Notes under the pieces: model-generated
Seen by the model: only the letters and a program-made list of their open reading frames with translations
The model's database searches: none
What the model was told of the DNA's origin: nothing
Source of the DNA: Occallatibacter savannae
GTDB taxonomy: Bacteria > Acidobacteriota > Terriglobia > Terriglobales > Acidobacteriaceae
Assembly: GCF_003131205.1 (NCBI RefSeq)
Contig: NZ_QFFY01000010.1
Location: forward strand, 93,210-157,209
Length of the DNA stretch: 64,000 bases
Direction of reading: 5' to 3'
Shown: one piece after another, positions 51,293-59,917 of the stretch
Position numbering within the stretch: the first letter of the stretch is position 1
Layout: each line of letters begins with the position of its first letter
Position numbers and translations under genes: made by a program

Positions 51293-51332
51293 GGGGTGCC
51301 CCATGTCTCCCGTTGTTGGAGACATGGGAGAC
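51293..51332. repeat. Hairpin repeat, family D
   Basis: GGGGTGCC then CCATGTCTCC cgttgtt GGAGACATGG (51301-51327), perfect 10-bp arms. It is 35 bp after the MGMT stop and directly before the heptamer array, so it may end the MGMT transcript. Confidence 0.82.
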
Positions 51333-51357
51333 CAGCACCTTTGACGTGTGAACACTC

Positions 51358-51469
51358 GGCAACTCACAACTGACAACTGGCAACTGGCAGCTGGGAACTG
51401 GGAACTGGCAGCTGGGAACTGGCAACTGGCAACCGGCCACCGGCTACTAGCTACCGGCTACTAGCTACC
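51358..51469. repeat. Heptanucleotide array, 16 units, overlapping the CRTAC1 gene stop codon
   Basis: Sixteen contiguous heptamers from GGCAACT at 51358 to AGCTACC at 51463-51469. Types change along the array: GGCAACT/GGGAACT/GGCAGCT first, then GGCAACC, GGCCACC, GGCTACT/AGCTACC. The TAG stop of the minus-strand CRTAC1 gene (51467-51465) is inside the last unit, and the next two units carry further TAG triplets. Confidence 0.93.
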
Positions 51470-53438
51470 GGCCCTTCTTCGCCCCCACCAGTGCCTCGTT
51501 CTTCAGCACCTTCCCGCCTTCTTCCACCACATACAGCCGGTTCACATCCAGTTCCTTCAGCGTATCCACCGCGCCCGAGGGCCATCGAATCTCCACCGCA
51601 TCCACCTTCTTCGCCTCGCCCAGCCCAAAATGAATCCGCAAATCGCTCGCCGAGTAGTACCCGTTGCACGACTTCACGTCCTCAATCTGCGTCAGCGCCG
51701 GTACGTTCTTCCCGCCGACATACCCGGTCCCCGTCTGCGCCGTCACCTTGATGCGCGCCCCAATCCCTGTCTTGTTCGACTTCGTCCCCACCAGCCGTAC
51801 CTTCACCCAGCTTCTGTTCAGCGTCGAATCGCAACGAAGCAGTTGCGGAATCGCATTCACGCAATTCACCACTGCATCCAGATCTCCGTCGTTGTCAAAA
51901 TCCCCCACAGCAAACCCGCGCGCCTTCGCATCCGTCGTGATCCCCGCGCCGCCGCCCATGCTCACATCTTCAAACTGTCCCTGGCGCAAATTGCGATACA
52001 GATACTTCCGCTCCGCGTACGCTGCATCCACCTGCGTCCCATCCACCTCGGGATACACATGCCCATTCGCCACCAGAATGTCGAGCCACCCATCATTGTC
52101 GATATCGATAAAGCTCACGCCCCATCCCAGCAGCCGCGTATTGATTCCCAGCCCCGCCTGGTATGTCTTGTCATCGAACGACCCGTCGCCGAGATTCATA
52201 TACAACGAATCCGTATCGCCCGCAAAGTTCGTCTTCACGATGTCCAACATCCCGTCGCGGTTGTAATCACCAACAGACACACCCATTCCTGCCTGCGGCT
52301 TCCCATCTGGCGAATACGCAATCCCCGCCTCGATCGCCTGATCCTTGAACGTCCCATCCTTCTGATTCACGTAGTACGTCGCCGAAGTCGAATCATTCGC
52401 AACGTAGATGTTGGGCCACCCCGTATTGTCTAGGTCCGCCACCGCGCAGCTCAGGGCATACGTCCCCAGCGTCCCCCACATCCCGGCCTTCTCGCTCACA
52501 TCCTCAAACGTGCCATTGCCCTTATTGCGATACAGAATGTTCTTTCCGCCCTCCAGCCCCGGCGGCCCGCACGCAACCGTGATGCCCTTGTACGTGCAGT
52601 TAGCATCTTCCGGCAGGGGCGTCGTCTTCAGATCCAGATCGATGTAGTTCCCCACAAACAGATCCAGATGTCCGTCCTTGTCGTAGTCCAGAAACGAGCA
52701 TCCCGAGTTCCACCGCAACCGATCCTGCAGCAGCCCCGCTTCCTTTGTCACATCGGTAAACGTCCCATTGCCGTTATTCCGGAACAGCGAATTCTGCCCG
52801 TAGTAGCTCACGAACAGGTCGTTCCATCCATCGTTGTTGTAGTCGCCCACGCAGCACGCCTGTCCCCATCCCGACCGCGCCAGGCCCGCCTTCACCGTCA
52901 CATCCGTAAACGTGCCATCGCGATTGTTCTTAAACAACCGGCACACCGGCTCCTTGCCTTTGGGAAATCCCTCCAGCCTCCAACCGTTCACCAGAAAGAT
53001 ATCCAGCCAGTCGTCCTGGTCGTAGTCAAAGAACGCCGCCCCGCAACCCGTCGTCTCCAGCAGATACTTGTTCCGGTGCTCTCCGCCGAAGATCATCTCC
53101 ACATTCAGCCCGGCTTCCTTCGCCACATCCACAAACTGCACACCCAATGGAGTTCCCGTAACCGGCGAAGGCGGCCCCTTCGGAGCAGGCCGTGTCGGAG
53201 CCTCATACGACTGCCGCGAGCTGCCTTTGGGCTTCTGCGCCTCCTGCCCCAGCAGCGGCCGCGCCAGGCTCAACACATCCTCGAGCGATAAAACCAGTGC
53301 AGTCCTCGACAGCGACTTCAAAAACCCGCGGCGGCTAAACGACAAAGCTCTCTCCCAGCGCACATCGCGCCCAAATCCCGAGTATATCGACGCCGCTCCT
53401 TCGCCAGCGTCCTCCTCATAACCACACCAAAAAGCCAC
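51465..53438 (-). CDS. Tat-exported CRTAC1 protein (FG-GAP/VCBS repeats plus ASPIC/UnbV domain)
   Basis: 657 residues from GTG at 53438; a GTG at 53363 is an alternative that still keeps the twin-arginine signal SFSRRGFLKSLSRTALVLSL. The body is a beta-propeller of FG-GAP/VCBS repeats, each with a calcium-binding loop: DYDQDDWLDIFLVN, DYNNDGWNDLFVS, DYDKDGHLDLFVG, DYNRDGMLDIVKTN, DIDNDGWLDILVANG, DFDNDGDLDAVVNC. The C-terminal ASPIC/UnbV domain has NKTGIGARIKV and LRIHFGLGEAKKVDAVEIRWPSG. Family members are secreted or cell-surface proteins with probable carbohydrate or ligand binding; no enzyme activity is known. The last codons lie in a heptamer repeat. Confidence 0.92.
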   Translation of the reverse strand: MAFWCGYEEDAGEGAASIYSGFGRDVRWERALSFSRRGFLKSLSRTALVLSLEDVLSLARPLLGQEAQKPKGSSRQSYEAPTRPAPKGPPSPVTGTPLGVQFVDVAKEAGLNVEMIFGGEHRNKYLLETTGCGAAFFDYDQDDWLDIFLVNGWRLEGFPKGKEPVCRLFKNNRDGTFTDVTVKAGLARSGWGQACCVGDYNNDGWNDLFVSYYGQNSLFRNNGNGTFTDVTKEAGLLQDRLRWNSGCSFLDYDKDGHLDLFVGNYIDLDLKTTPLPEDANCTYKGITVACGPPGLEGGKNILYRNKGNGTFEDVSEKAGMWGTLGTYALSCAVADLDNTGWPNIYVANDSTSATYYVNQKDGTFKDQAIEAGIAYSPDGKPQAGMGVSVGDYNRDGMLDIVKTNFAGDTDSLYMNLGDGSFDDKTYQAGLGINTRLLGWGVSFIDIDNDGWLDILVANGHVYPEVDGTQVDAAYAERKYLYRNLRQGQFEDVSMGGGAGITTDAKARGFAVGDFDNDGDLDAVVNCVNAIPQLLRCDSTLNRSWVKVRLVGTKSNKTGIGARIKVTAQTGTGYVGGKNVPALTQIEDVKSCNGYYSASDLRIHFGLGEAKKVDAVEIRWPSGAVDTLKELDVNRLYVVEEGGKVLKNEALVGAKKGR

Positions 53439-53555
53439 GTTGATGATCTGGAATCGAAACGGGTGCCACCGGTCCCTCGCACTCTGGACCGGCGAAGGAT
53501 ACGGCCCACCTCACCCCTCCTGTAAAACTGAATACAAACCACCAGAGGTCCCCGC

Positions 53556-55268
53556 GTGCTCTCAGATCTCCGCGTCTTCGTCACCGCAGCAGCCATACTC
53601 TCCTTCGCCACCTGCCACGCCCAACACGTCGACCGCATCCTCATCAACGGGAAAATCTTCACCGAAGACGATGCGCATCCCCAGGCCGAAGCCCTCGCCA
53701 TCTCAGGAGACAGAATCCTCGCCGTCGGATCGACCGACCAGATCAAATCCCTCGCCTCTCCCGACACCGCAATCCTCGATCTCCACGGCCGCCTCGTCGT
53801 CCCCGGCTTTCAGGACTCGCACCTCCACTTCCCCGGCAAATCCGTCAACGAGATCGACCTCCACTCCGTCGAAACGCTCAGCGACTTCCAGCAGCAGCTT
53901 GCCGCCTTCGCCAAAGCTCATCCCTCCCTTCCGTGGATCACCGGCGCGGGCTGGGGCTACTCCGCCTTCCCCAACCAGACCGTCGACAAGAAGTACATCG
54001 ATGCCGTCATCTCCGATCGTGCCGTCTACCTCTTCGAGCGCGATGGCCACATGGGCCTGGCGAATTCAAAGGCCCTCGCTCTCGCTGGCATCACCGCCGC
54101 CACGCCCGACCCGCCCAACGGCCACATCATGCGCGAACCCAACGGCGAGCCCACCGGCGAATTCAAAGAGGCCGCGCAGGATCTCATCGCCAACAAAATC
54201 CCTCCCTCCACCCCCGACGATCAGTATCAGTCTCTGCTCCAGCACATGGACGAAGCCGCGCGCTCGGGCATCACATCGGTTCAAGACGCCTACACCAGCC
54301 TCGAGACCTTTCCCGTCTTCGAACGCGCCGCCGCTGCCAACGCCCTCAAGCTCCGGTTCCGTTTCGCTCCGCCCATTCTCCCCCTCGAAGGCGGCGCTCC
54401 TGCAAAGCACAAGCTCGAGAAGCCCCTTACCGAATCCGACCTCTCCGCCTACCGCAAGCTGCGCGACACGTACCACGGTCCGCTCCTGAAGTTCGGCGCC
54501 ACCAAGGGCTTCCTCGACGGCACCGTCGACGCCCGCACCGCCGCCATGTTCCAGCCCTACGTCGGCGGAGGCACCGGCATTCCCTTCTGGGAGCAGGATG
54601 ACCTCAATCAGGTAGTCGCCCTCTACGACAAAGAAGGCTTCCAGGTCATGCTCCACGCCATCGGCGACAAGGCCATCAACATGGCCCTCAACGCATTCGA
54701 GTACGCCGCCAGAACCAACAACACCACGGGCCGCCGCCATCGCATCGAGCACGTCGAAGTCCCCTCGCTCTCCGATCTCCCGCGCTTCAAACAGCTCGGC
54801 GTCATCGCCTCCACCCAGCCCATGTTCGCCAGCCCCGACGCCACCGTCCTCGAAAACTTCGCACCTCTTCTTGGACCCGATCGCGCCTCGCATGCCGATT
54901 CGTTCAAGATCTTCGACGATGCCGGCGCCGTGCAGGCCTTTGGCAGCGACTGGGGCGTCTTCCCCTTTGAGCCGCTCCCCGCCATCTACACCGCCGTTAC
55001 GCGCATGACGCCGAAAAGCACGCCCGCCGGCGGCTGGTATCCCGCAGGCCGCATCTCCGTTGAAGCCGCACTCCGCCACTACACCCGCGACGGCGCCTAC
55101 GCCAGCTTCGACGAAAACATCCGCGGAACCCTTGCACCCGGCAAACTCGCCGACTTCACCGTCCTCTCCAAAGACATCCTCACCATCCCGCCCGCAGAGA
55201 TCCTCACGACCAAGGTCCTCCTCACCGTAATGGGCGGCAAAGATACCTACCGCGACAAAGACTTCTAA
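53556..55268 (+). CDS. Exported amidohydrolase (YtcJ-like)
   Basis: 570 residues with a signal peptide (VTAAAILSFATCHAQ; the Cys in ATCHAQ is not a clear lipobox). Metal-dependent hydrolase of the amidohydrolase_3 group: VDRILINGKIFTEDD (small beta-domain), VVPGFQDSHLHFPG (metal His pair), ERDGHMGLANSKAL, LKFGATKGFLDGTVDARTA, FQVMLHAIGDKAINMAL, RRHRIEHVEV, FGSDWGVFPFEPLPAIYTAVTR (metal Asp) and GTLAPGKLADFTVLSKDI. Such enzymes cleave amides or esters; the substrate is not evident. It is divergent from the CRTAC1 gene (117-bp spacer). Confidence 0.93.
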   Translation: MLSDLRVFVTAAAILSFATCHAQHVDRILINGKIFTEDDAHPQAEALAISGDRILAVGSTDQIKSLASPDTAILDLHGRLVVPGFQDSHLHFPGKSVNEIDLHSVETLSDFQQQLAAFAKAHPSLPWITGAGWGYSAFPNQTVDKKYIDAVISDRAVYLFERDGHMGLANSKALALAGITAATPDPPNGHIMREPNGEPTGEFKEAAQDLIANKIPPSTPDDQYQSLLQHMDEAARSGITSVQDAYTSLETFPVFERAAAANALKLRFRFAPPILPLEGGAPAKHKLEKPLTESDLSAYRKLRDTYHGPLLKFGATKGFLDGTVDARTAAMFQPYVGGGTGIPFWEQDDLNQVVALYDKEGFQVMLHAIGDKAINMALNAFEYAARTNNTTGRRHRIEHVEVPSLSDLPRFKQLGVIASTQPMFASPDATVLENFAPLLGPDRASHADSFKIFDDAGAVQAFGSDWGVFPFEPLPAIYTAVTRMTPKSTPAGGWYPAGRISVEAALRHYTRDGAYASFDENIRGTLAPGKLADFTVLSKDILTIPPAEILTTKVLLTVMGGKDTYRDKDF

Positions 55269-55408
55269 ACTCCAAAGCGGTGTCCCAACAGATGTGCCCC
55301 ATGACGTCATCGCGCCGAAGCGCGCCGTCTCCGGCCCCGCCCTCCTCGCGCCAGAGCGTCGGCTTCCAACCCTGATCTGCCTTTGTCTCCCCAGGCATCA
55401 ATAGCACT

Positions 55409-55506
55409 GATGACTGAGAACTGAAAACTGACAACCGGCTAGTGGCTACTGGCTACCGGCTACTGGCTACCGGCTGCTGGCTACTGGCTACTGGCTACTG
55501 GCTACT
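55409..55506. repeat. Heptanucleotide array, 14 units (GGCTACT type)
   Basis: Fourteen contiguous heptamers in one phase: GATGACT, GAGAACT, GAAAACT, GACAACC, GGCTAGT, then nine GGCTACT/GGCTACC/GGCTGCT units, the last three identical. It lies 141 bp after the amidohydrolase stop. The remainder of the 427-bp gap (55269-55408 and 55507-55695) holds no gene; a CCCATGACGTCATCG stretch at about 55298 includes the palindrome TGACGTCA. Confidence 0.93.
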
Positions 55507-55695
55507 GAACTCTCCCCCAAAAGCACCACTCTCCTACAACGCGTCACAGGCTCTGAACCCGCGATCTCCCGCCTTAGTCACCTGCTCTCCCATTACGCGT
55601 GGAGTCCGCTACCCAAATCGGGTGATTGCTGCACCCCCATGCATCAATGCAAGATTCCCTCATACCACAGCAGCAATCTGTCAGAGGATTCACCA

Positions 55696-56475
55696 ATGCT
55701 CGAAGCGACGAAGAGTTTGGATTACTACGAATTTCTCCAGATCAGTCCCCACGCGGATTTCGAGACCATTCACCGCGTCTATCGCTACCTGGCATCCCGC
55801 TTTCACCCCGACAACCCCGACACGGGTGATCCAGAGAAGTTCTTCCTTCTCAAGTCTGCCTACGACGTGCTCTCCGACCCCGAGCGCCGTTCGGAATACG
55901 ATCGCGAGTACGAGAGCGAAGAGCCCGTCCGCAATGTTCCCCTCTCGCAGGCTGTCGACTTCATGGACCAGGTGCAGGGCGAGCTGAACCGCCGCCTCGC
56001 TGTCCTCGCCGTCCTCTACTACAAGCGCCGCTCCAACCCCTATAACCCGCAGGTCAGCCTTGCTGAAATCGAGCACCGCATGGGCTTCCCCCGCGACTAC
56101 CTCGACTTCACCACTTGGTACCTCACCAAAAAGGGATTCGTCACAAAGGCCGACAACTCTGACTTCGCTCTAACTGCTGAAGGGGTCGACTACATCGAGA
56201 GCCAGCGCGCCCGCATCCCCGTGCTCAACCGCCTCCTCACCTCCGGCAACATCATCGCCAAGGCGGAGATGCCGCAGGGTGGCATCAAGTTCGATCCGGC
56301 CGCTGCGAATCTCACCTCAACCTCCACCGCCATGGTCGTCCTTCCCGATAACCGCAAGATCAACGATCGCCGCATGAACAACCGCGATCGCCGCCAGGGC
56401 GCACCCGATTGGCGCAACGACAAGTTCGATCGCCGCAAAAACTCCCGGCGCAACGAAGACCAGCGCCTGAACTAA
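55696..56475 (+). CDS. J-domain protein with winged-helix-like middle and basic tail
   Basis: 259 residues from ATG at 55696; AGGA 8 nt upstream decides this start over an ATG at 55639. The J domain (8-75) has DYYEFLQISPHADFETIHRVYR and the HPD triad in SRFHPDNPDTGD, then AYDVLSDPERRSEYDREY. The middle (about 85-190; VSLAEIEHRMGFPRDYL, WYLTKKGFVTKADNSDFALTAEGVDYI) looks like a winged helix. The tail (about 225-259) is rich in Arg, Asn and Asp (NDRRMNNRDRRQ, KFDRRKNSRRNED), suitable for RNA or DNA contact. There is no G/F region, no zinc fingers and no peptide-binding CTD, so it is a class C J protein recruiting DnaK to an unknown client. A terminator follows. Confidence 0.85.
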   Translation: MLEATKSLDYYEFLQISPHADFETIHRVYRYLASRFHPDNPDTGDPEKFFLLKSAYDVLSDPERRSEYDREYESEEPVRNVPLSQAVDFMDQVQGELNRRLAVLAVLYYKRRSNPYNPQVSLAEIEHRMGFPRDYLDFTTWYLTKKGFVTKADNSDFALTAEGVDYIESQRARIPVLNRLLTSGNIIAKAEMPQGGIKFDPAAANLTSTSTAMVVLPDNRKINDRRMNNRDRRQGAPDWRNDKFDRRKNSRRNEDQRLN

Positions 56476-56496
56476 CCACATCCAAAACTCACCAGT

Positions 56497-56530
56497 AAGA
56501 GGGCGCCCATCAGGCGCCCTCTTCGTTTCT
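56497..56530 (+). terminator. Rho-independent terminator of the J-domain gene
   Basis: AAGAGGGCGCC catca GGCGCCCTCTT (56497-56507 and 56513-56523), 11-bp stem, then CGTTTCT. It follows the stop codon by 21 bp. A diverged heptamer-like stretch (CCCTCGTCCCCTGGTACCC) follows at about 56555. Confidence 0.9.
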
Positions 56531-56665
56531 GCGGCTTCGGATCTCTACTCCCTCGTCCCCTGGTACCCTCGTCCCCTCGAAGTACACTGTTGTCCAAGGC
56601 GCCGAGATCCATGCTCCACTCGCGCGATCTACCCTTGAACTTCCCCTGAGGGCGAGAGTCGGAGT

Positions 56666-58246
56666 ATGGGCCGAACACAATCCGAATCAACCCACAGCGC
56701 TGCCTGGCCACATCTCTCCGGAGAAATGTCCGGCCGCATTCGCGACTTCGACTGGGCGGCCACCCCGCTTGGCCCCATCGACTCCTGGCCCACGACTCTT
56801 CGCAATACGGTAGAGTTCCTGCTCAGCTGCGGATTCCCCACCACGCTCCAGTGGGGACGCGATGCGGTCCTTCTCTACAACGACGCGTACATTCCGGTAA
56901 TCGGCACCCGCCATCCCGCCGCGCTCGGCCATTCCATCTTCGAAACCTTCCCCGAAATCCGCGAGACCTATGAGCCTCTCTTTCAACGTGTCCGTGCGGG
57001 CGAAACCGTGGTCCTCGAAGATCTCCCCTACCGCTACGTGCGCGACAACCATCCCATCGACACCTGGTTCAATCTCTCCTACAGCCCGGTTCGCGACGTG
57101 GATGGCAGCGTACAAGGCGTCCTTGCCATCGGGGTCGAAACGACAGCACGCGTGGCCCTCGAACGAACCCAGGAGCTCTACCGCACCCTCTTCGAAAACA
57201 TCGACGACGGCTGCATGATCATTGAACAGCTCCCAAGGCGCCCCGACGGCCTGCGCGACTACCGCTACATCCTCACCAACCCCGCCAGCACCGCCATGTT
57301 TGGCCTTCCCAACCTGGCCGGCAAATCCGTTCGCGACACCTTCCCTCAAGAAGACGAAGAGTGGTACGACCACTACGACCAGGTCATCAAAACCGGCCAG
57401 CCGGTTCGCTTCGAACGCGCCGCTTCATCGGTAGGCATGGTGATTGAAATGTTCCTTGCCCGCATCGGCGAAGCCTCCGACAAGCGCCTTCTCGTCCTCA
57501 TGCGCAACATCACCGAGCGCCGCCGCGCCCAGGAAGCCCTTCGCCAGTCGGAAAAACTGGCCGCCGTCGGCCGCCTCGCCAGCTCCATTGCCCACGAGAT
57601 TAACAACCCCCTCGAAGCCGTCACCAACCTCGTCTATCTCGCCCGCGCCGGCGCAGTCTCCCCCGAAACGGCCTCCCTGCTCGATCAGGCTGACAAAGAA
57701 CTCCGCCGCGTCAGCCTCATCACCACGGAAACCCTTCGCTTCCACCGGCAAACCTCGCAGCGCTCCCTCACCGACATCGCTCAGCTGCTCGACTCCATCC
57801 TCATCCTCCACGAAAGCCGCCTCGACCAGGCACGCATCACCACCGAACGCAAATACCGCCCGCACCCCGAGATCCTCTGCTCGCCCAACGAAATCCGCCA
57901 GGTTCTCGCCAATCTCATCACCAACGCCATCGAAGCGATGGCCAACCTCTCCTCCCCGCGAACGCTGAGCATCCGTCTCCACGCCGCCACCGATCCGCGC
58001 TCCGGAAAGCCCGGCATCATCCTGGTCATCGGCGACACTGGATCGGGCATGGCGCCCATGGCTCAGGCGCGCGCGTTCGAGCCCTTCTTCACCACCAAAG
58101 AAGCCACCAACTCGGGCCTCGGCCTCTGGATTACCCGCGAAATCCTCGACAAACACCAGGGCCGCCTCCGTTTCCGCAGCCGCCAGTCTTCCGCGTATCG
58201 CGGAACCATCTTTACCCTCTTCCTCCCGGCCGACCCGACCAGTTAG
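56666..58246 (+). CDS. Soluble PAS-domain histidine kinase
   Basis: 526 residues, no signal peptide or membrane helix, so cytoplasmic. Two PAS domains: the first (about 25-160) begins RIRDFDWAATPLGPIDSWP, typical of a PAS subgroup found before phytochrome-like kinases, with LLYNDAYIPVIG; the second (about 170-285) has YRTLFENIDDGCMIIE and ILTNPASTAMFGL and ends VLMRNITERRRAQEAL. Kinase core: H-box GRLASSIAHEINNPLEAV (H310), N-box LANLITNAIEAMA (N420), G1 IGDTGSGMA, F box FEPFFTTKEATNSGLGLW. No response regulator lies beside it. Signals unknown; PAS type suggests a small ligand or redox cue. Confidence 0.93.
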   Translation: MGRTQSESTHSAAWPHLSGEMSGRIRDFDWAATPLGPIDSWPTTLRNTVEFLLSCGFPTTLQWGRDAVLLYNDAYIPVIGTRHPAALGHSIFETFPEIRETYEPLFQRVRAGETVVLEDLPYRYVRDNHPIDTWFNLSYSPVRDVDGSVQGVLAIGVETTARVALERTQELYRTLFENIDDGCMIIEQLPRRPDGLRDYRYILTNPASTAMFGLPNLAGKSVRDTFPQEDEEWYDHYDQVIKTGQPVRFERAASSVGMVIEMFLARIGEASDKRLLVLMRNITERRRAQEALRQSEKLAAVGRLASSIAHEINNPLEAVTNLVYLARAGAVSPETASLLDQADKELRRVSLITTETLRFHRQTSQRSLTDIAQLLDSILILHESRLDQARITTERKYRPHPEILCSPNEIRQVLANLITNAIEAMANLSSPRTLSIRLHAATDPRSGKPGIILVIGDTGSGMAPMAQARAFEPFFTTKEATNSGLGLWITREILDKHQGRLRFRSRQSSAYRGTIFTLFLPADPTS

Positions 58247-58324
58247 GATGGTCCCGCTCACCGGCACGCTCTCCGCCGGCCATCATCCCGGCATCACACA
58301 TCAAATAGCAACAAGGAGACATCT

Positions 58325-58681
58325 ATGCGCCTCGGACGTTTCACTTCCGTAATTCTCGGATTGACCGCCTGCTCGCTACTCAGCGTCCTTCCCGCCACTG
58401 CCCAGTCCTCCTCGGCCAAGACCACCGCAAAGTCCTCGGCCAAATCCTCGCAGACCACCGCCGCCAAGACCGCCACCAAAACCGACCTGGTCGACATCAA
58501 CTCCGCCTCCGCCGATCAGCTCAAGGCGCTCCCCGGCATCGGCGACGCCTACTCCGGCAAAATCATCGCCGGCCGCCCCTATGCCAACAAGACCCAGCTC
58601 AAAACCAAGGGGATCATCCCCGCCGCCACCTACGCCAAAATCTCCAGCATGATCATCGCCAACCAACCCCCCAAGAAGTAG
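58325..58681 (+). CDS. Exported ComEA-like helix-hairpin-helix protein
   Basis: 118 residues. Signal peptide (VILGLTACSLLSVLPATAQ), a Ser/Ala/Lys/Thr linker (about 28-52) and an HhH domain: LVDINSASADQLKALPGIGDAYSGKIIAG, with the hairpin PGIGDAYS, and LKTKGIIPAATYAKI. ComEA binds incoming double-stranded DNA in the periplasm during transformation; the short signal-plus-HhH form is widespread and its role outside competent species is unproven. AAGGAG lies 6 nt before the ATG. No other com gene in the window. Confidence 0.88.
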   Translation: MRLGRFTSVILGLTACSLLSVLPATAQSSSAKTTAKSSAKSSQTTAAKTATKTDLVDINSASADQLKALPGIGDAYSGKIIAGRPYANKTQLKTKGIIPAATYAKISSMIIANQPPKK

Positions 58682-58693
58682 CCGTCAAACAGC

Positions 58694-58733
58694 GGGTGCC
58701 CCAGGTCTCCTCTTTTGGAGACCTGGGATCAGA
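58694..58733. repeat. Hairpin repeat, family D, followed by three heptamers
   Basis: GGGTGCC then CCAGGTCTCC tctttt GGAGACCTGG (58701-58726), perfect 10-bp arms, 13 nt after the comEA-like gene stop. At 58789-58809 three heptamers (GGCATCT, GGAAACT, GGCAACT) follow. The 209-bp spacer contains nothing else I can name. Confidence 0.82.
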
Positions 58734-58890
58734 CCACTCAAGTTTTCCCCATTCCACCCCCAAATCCCGACCCGGCCCACTGAAGGCTGGCATCTGGAAA
58801 CTGGCAACTCCTGGTCCATTACCTCAGTTCCCGCCCACCCCCGCTTCGCCTTCCCGCTCACCTCGATCCGATTGCTACGATCGAAGCACC

Positions 58891-59904
58891 ATGTCCCCAA
58901 AACCAGCCGTTTCCTCATGGCTTGGGCTCTTAGCGGCAGCGCTTGCGCTCGTTCCGTCAGCGCACGCTCAGACTCTTACTGCTAACGCTTCGCCGACCGC
59001 TCCGCCGCTGCCCAACTCGGGCGCAGTCACCTCCGCCAGCCGTCCTCGGCCCGTTGCGCAAAACCCCGTTTCTCCGTGGGACTTCTCGCTCAACGAAACC
59101 GTGCAGCGCGACTCCAGCACCGCATGGTCCGACATCCTCACTCCCAGCCTCTCGCTGCGTCCTGACCGTCACGCTGCCATCGTTGCAGCGCTCCCGTGGT
59201 ATCCAACCGTTGCCGCCTATACCTCCACCACTTCTGGCGGGACCACAACCACCACACTCGGCCAGCATCGCAACGTCCTCGGCGACGCCAACCTCACCGC
59301 AACCGCCGGTGGCAGCCAGGGCGACTTGAACTTCAACGCGGGCGCAGCTCTCGGATTCCCCACTGGTGATCAGTCTCTCGGCCTCAGCGCCGGCCAGACC
59401 ACCTGGCACCTCGACACTCACCTCGAATACTCCGCAGGACCGTTCACTCCCGATATCGAAGCCGGCATCGGCAACTCGTCAGCCTTCGCCTCGCGCACAT
59501 TCCGCAAGTCCTACACCGCCGTCGGCCGCATGGCCAATTTCCAGGCCGGCACCAGCATCGACCTTCCCGCGAAGCTCTCCCTCGACCTCGAAGCCTACGA
59601 AGCCATGCCCATCCAGACGCAAAGTCTCTTCGGAACCATCAGCCGCCGCAACAGCCACGCCGCCGTGCATGGTCATAGCAAGAAGACAGCAGTTCAGGGC
59701 GCGACCGGCTCCGGCGAAGACAATGGCTTCAACCTCGGCCTTGAGTACCCGCTCACCCCAAAGCTGACGCTCGCAGCCGAGTACGACGACAGCATCATCC
59801 AGGCCGACAACATCGTCGCTTTCTCCATCCGCTGGAGTCTGCACGGCGCAAAATCACCCGAAACCACCGCTCCCGCAAGCCCCATCGCCCATCCCGGCCA
59901 ATGA
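58891..59904 (+). CDS. Exported, probably outer-membrane beta-barrel protein
   Basis: 337 residues from ATG at 58891 (MSPKPAVSSWLGLLAAALAL), which opens a signal peptide cleaved near AHAQ; the frame is open for 65 codons upstream but those lie over a repeat and contain no signal. The mature protein is beta rich with alternating patterns (DANLTATAGGSQGDLNFNAGAALGFPTGDQ cut to its features: GDANLTATAGG and GAALGFPTGDQSLGLS; also THLEYSAGPFTPDIEAGIGN and LTLAAEYDDSIIQADNIVAFSIRW). This looks like a transporter-type or MetA-pathway phenol-degradation-like barrel, but I cannot place the family. Short Pro/Ala tail at the end. Confidence 0.78.
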   Translation: MSPKPAVSSWLGLLAAALALVPSAHAQTLTANASPTAPPLPNSGAVTSASRPRPVAQNPVSPWDFSLNETVQRDSSTAWSDILTPSLSLRPDRHAAIVAALPWYPTVAAYTSTTSGGTTTTTLGQHRNVLGDANLTATAGGSQGDLNFNAGAALGFPTGDQSLGLSAGQTTWHLDTHLEYSAGPFTPDIEAGIGNSSAFASRTFRKSYTAVGRMANFQAGTSIDLPAKLSLDLEAYEAMPIQTQSLFGTISRRNSHAAVHGHSKKTAVQGATGSGEDNGFNLGLEYPLTPKLTLAAEYDDSIIQADNIVAFSIRWSLHGAKSPETTAPASPIAHPGQ

Positions 59905-59917
59905 AAATCTGGGCGCC

